A stretch of 64,000 bases of DNA from Candidatus Poribacteria bacterium (GTDB taxonomy: Bacteria > Poribacteria > WGA-4E > JAJDTR01): assembly GCA_022827055.1 (NCBI GenBank), contig JAJDTR010000097.1:1-64000 (forward strand). The letters are read 5' to 3'. How positions within the stretch are numbered: the stretch's first letter is position 1; each line of letters opens with the position of its first letter. This document shows positions 62,656 to 64,000 of the stretch, one piece after another. A program made the position numbers and the translations under genes. The notes under the pieces are model-generated. The model made no database searches. It saw only the letters and a list, made by a program, of their open reading frames with translations, and was not told where the DNA came from.

Positions 62656-63420
62656 CTAATCATGAAATTGGCGAATCCGTTCTGCCAGGGCGCCGCGCTT
62701 AATGGTGATGTCCACACCCAGTATGAATATGCGTGCGCCCATGGTCTCGCTACGACGGGCATCTTCGGGGCTGGAAGCGCTGGCGGCGACGATTTTTCCC
62801 GCTTTTGACGCCGCGGTCATGAGTCGGTCGATCTTTGGGCTCAACTGTTCTTCCGCCAGCTCACCGAAGATTCCGGAACTGGCGCCCCAGTCCTGCTGCC
62901 CCACCATGATCATGTCAACTTCCTCGATTTTAAGAATATCATCCAGCGCGGCGTAGCCTTCATCACTTTCTATCAGCACCATCAAGTGCGTTGAATCGTT
63001 CGCTTCTGAGAACGTCTTCTGAGGTTCCGCTCCGAGCGTGTAGCCGGCGGCCGCCGTCGTGGTGGAGGCACCGCGTCTGCCGGTGGGCGGATATTTTGCC
63101 AATTCCACGAATTTCTGCGCCTCGTCAGCGCTCCTTACATCGGGTAAAATTAGAATCTGGATCCCGCCGTCTAACAGAAGCTGGACATACGCGCGTGAAA
63201 GCTCGGGAATTCGTACCAGCGGAACCATCCCCAAATGGGTGATGGATCGTCCCAGTCGAATCACCTCGGATAGCGGTTTAGTGCTGTGTTCGAGGTCAAG
63301 CCACACGAGATGGTATCCGAGTTGCGCGAGAAGTTCGATATCAATGGGTGTCGCGTCGCGGCAAATAACTCCGTACAGGCGATCATGTTTGTTCAGAAGT
63401 TGTGTGAGTCGATCTGCCAA
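62656..63420 (-). CDS. HpcH/HpaI-family aldolase (second)
   Basis: A 254-residue class II aldolase of the 2-keto-3-deoxy-acid type. GVICRDATPIDIELLAQLGYHLVWLDLEHSTK, LVRIPELSRAYVQLLLDGGIQILILPDV, VLIESDEGYAALDDIL with metal glutamate and DMIMVGQQDWGASSG with the metal-binding aspartate. Length normal. It lies in the same minus-strand run as the dioxygenase, metallo-hydrolase and isomerase-like genes, so a shared catabolic route for a carboxylated sugar is plausible but unproven. Confidence 0.85.
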   Translation of the reverse strand: MADRLTQLLNKHDRLYGVICRDATPIDIELLAQLGYHLVWLDLEHSTKPLSEVIRLGRSITHLGMVPLVRIPELSRAYVQLLLDGGIQILILPDVRSADEAQKFVELAKYPPTGRRGASTTTAAAGYTLGAEPQKTFSEANDSTHLMVLIESDEGYAALDDILKIEEVDMIMVGQQDWGASSGIFGELAEEQLSPKIDRLMTAASKAGKIVAASASSPEDARRSETMGARIFILGVDITIKRGALAERIRQFHD

Positions 63421-63533
63421 AGTGGCCTCCTAAAGTTCAATATATCGTCAATTCTGCATAAGCACGCGGTGGCACGATCTGATTGAATAGTGCAACCGAA
63501 CCTGTCCCCGACAAAAGGGTATTCCCAATCCAT

Positions 63534-64000
63534 TCACAATCCCTGCATCTGATCCTTCAGATACTCGCGGCTTTGGTATAGTGCCCTATTCCACTCATCG
63601 GCATGGGCATGTAACTCGACGCTTAAGTAGTGCTCGTAGTTCGCCTGTTTTAGAACCTCCAACACGGACCGAAAATTGATGTCACCTTCTCCCGGAATCT
63701 CGTGATGATGTACTTTTCCCTTTACGTCTGCTACGTGAATGTGTCGAGTATAGGGCAACGCATCAGCAATGCACGGCAATAAATCATCTTCGCAGCATTG
63801 GACGTGGGTGACATCCATGTTTAATCTGAACTGCGGCGAATCAATCTCCGTGATGATTGGAATAGCTTGGCTCGTTGTTTTTATGAAGCAACAACCACCG
63901 CCCATGGATGCAGGTAGAGGCGCTTCCGGCTCAAGTACCAAAATCACGTCGCCGGCATCTCTCAGGCAAGTGCGAATGCCCTCTGTAAGCATCTTGATCG
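63534..64000 (-). CDS. Sugar phosphate isomerase/epimerase-like TIM barrel (5' end beyond window)
   Basis: The visible 155 C-terminal residues show the xylose-isomerase-like fold: VILVLEPEAPLP, FRLNMDVTHVQCCEDD with a metal-binding aspartate and histidine, HIHVADVKGKVHHHEIPGEG and YLSVELHAHADEW with the last glutamate. The frame stays open to the window end, so the start lies outside. Its stop lies 113 bases upstream of the second aldolase gene on the same strand. Confidence 0.78.
   Translation of the reverse strand, partial: IKMLTEGIRTCLRDAGDVILVLEPEAPLPASMGGGCCFIKTTSQAIPIITEIDSPQFRLNMDVTHVQCCEDDLLPCIADALPYTRHIHVADVKGKVHHHEIPGEGDINFRSVLEVLKQANYEHYLSVELHAHADEWNRALYQSREYLKDQMQGL

Overview
The window is one contig segment of a Gram-negative bacterium. 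Lipid A genes (lpxA, lpxI and a fused lpxC-fabZ), an outer-membrane lipoprotein-sorting cluster and a predicted beta-barrel protein imply an outer membrane, and mqnA and mqnE show menaquinone synthesis by the futalosine route. The fused LpxC-FabZ, phytanoyl-CoA dioxygenase, HpcH/HpaI aldolases, many stand-alone metallo-beta-lactamase-fold genes, loosely packed operons and abundant small intergenic repeats fit a Candidatus Poribacteria-like or related PVC/FCB-type lineage. That assignment is inference from gene content; there is no rRNA or tRNA in the window.

Layout. 1-1.4 kb: the start of an IS5-like transposase gene and a quinone oxidoreductase. 1.5-18.6 kb: a defence island entirely on the minus strand. 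It begins with an HTH-Snf2 helicase-DUF3883 protein behind a promoter with a candidate operator, followed by a small DUF4177-like gene, a truncated DUF262 gene, a TIR-STAND NTPase, a short conserved gene, a DUF1156 Zn-ribbon DNA adenine methylase, an OLD/RecF-like ATPase with a DUF4276 TOPRIM-like partner, and a DUF499 AAA ATPase. The helicase, methylase and DUF499 genes look like the core; the rest looks like cargo. Two small non-autonomous elements have landed inside the island, one exactly on the helicase stop codon.

19-36 kb: housekeeping and catabolism. This holds a VanZ-like protein, a YjhG/YagF D-xylonate-type dehydratase, mqnE-mqnA, a SAM hydrolase, a hexapeptide-repeat acyltransferase, the run ruvX-mltG-lpxC/fabZ-lpxA-lpxI, and an old-yellow-enzyme demethylase-like gene next to a homocysteine/betaine methyltransferase-like gene. 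36.7-45.8 kb: a plus-strand cluster of acyl-CoA ligase, thiolase, DUF35 protein, LolA-like protein, two FtsX-type permeases, an ATPase and a beta-barrel protein, suggesting acyl-CoA metabolism beside an envelope lipid or lipoprotein export machine.

45.9-49.9 kb: a second, decayed mobile or defence locus. An intact TcmP/three-Cys-motif (DUF5131) pair sits between the C-terminal remnant of a DNA methylase and the N-terminal remnant of a BPTD_3080-type restriction enzyme. All three junctions were translationally coupled or close, so this was once one restriction-modification operon. Beside it are a frameshifted HNH nuclease gene and a CoiA-like protein with an internal duplication. 50-64 kb: an aldolase, an XRE-metallo-hydrolase fusion, a very small gene with its own terminator, purL-purQ, a metallo-hydrolase-cupin fusion, and a minus-strand catabolic run (secreted glycosidase-like protein, phytanoyl-CoA dioxygenase-like protein, metallo-hydrolase, aldolase, sugar isomerase-like TIM barrel cut by the window end).

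At least two families of miniature inverted-repeat elements with 3-bp TNA target duplications, several hairpin repeats and two degenerate dispersed repeats occupy the intergenic spaces. Base-composition remarks are by eye and positions of motifs in proteins are counted by hand.
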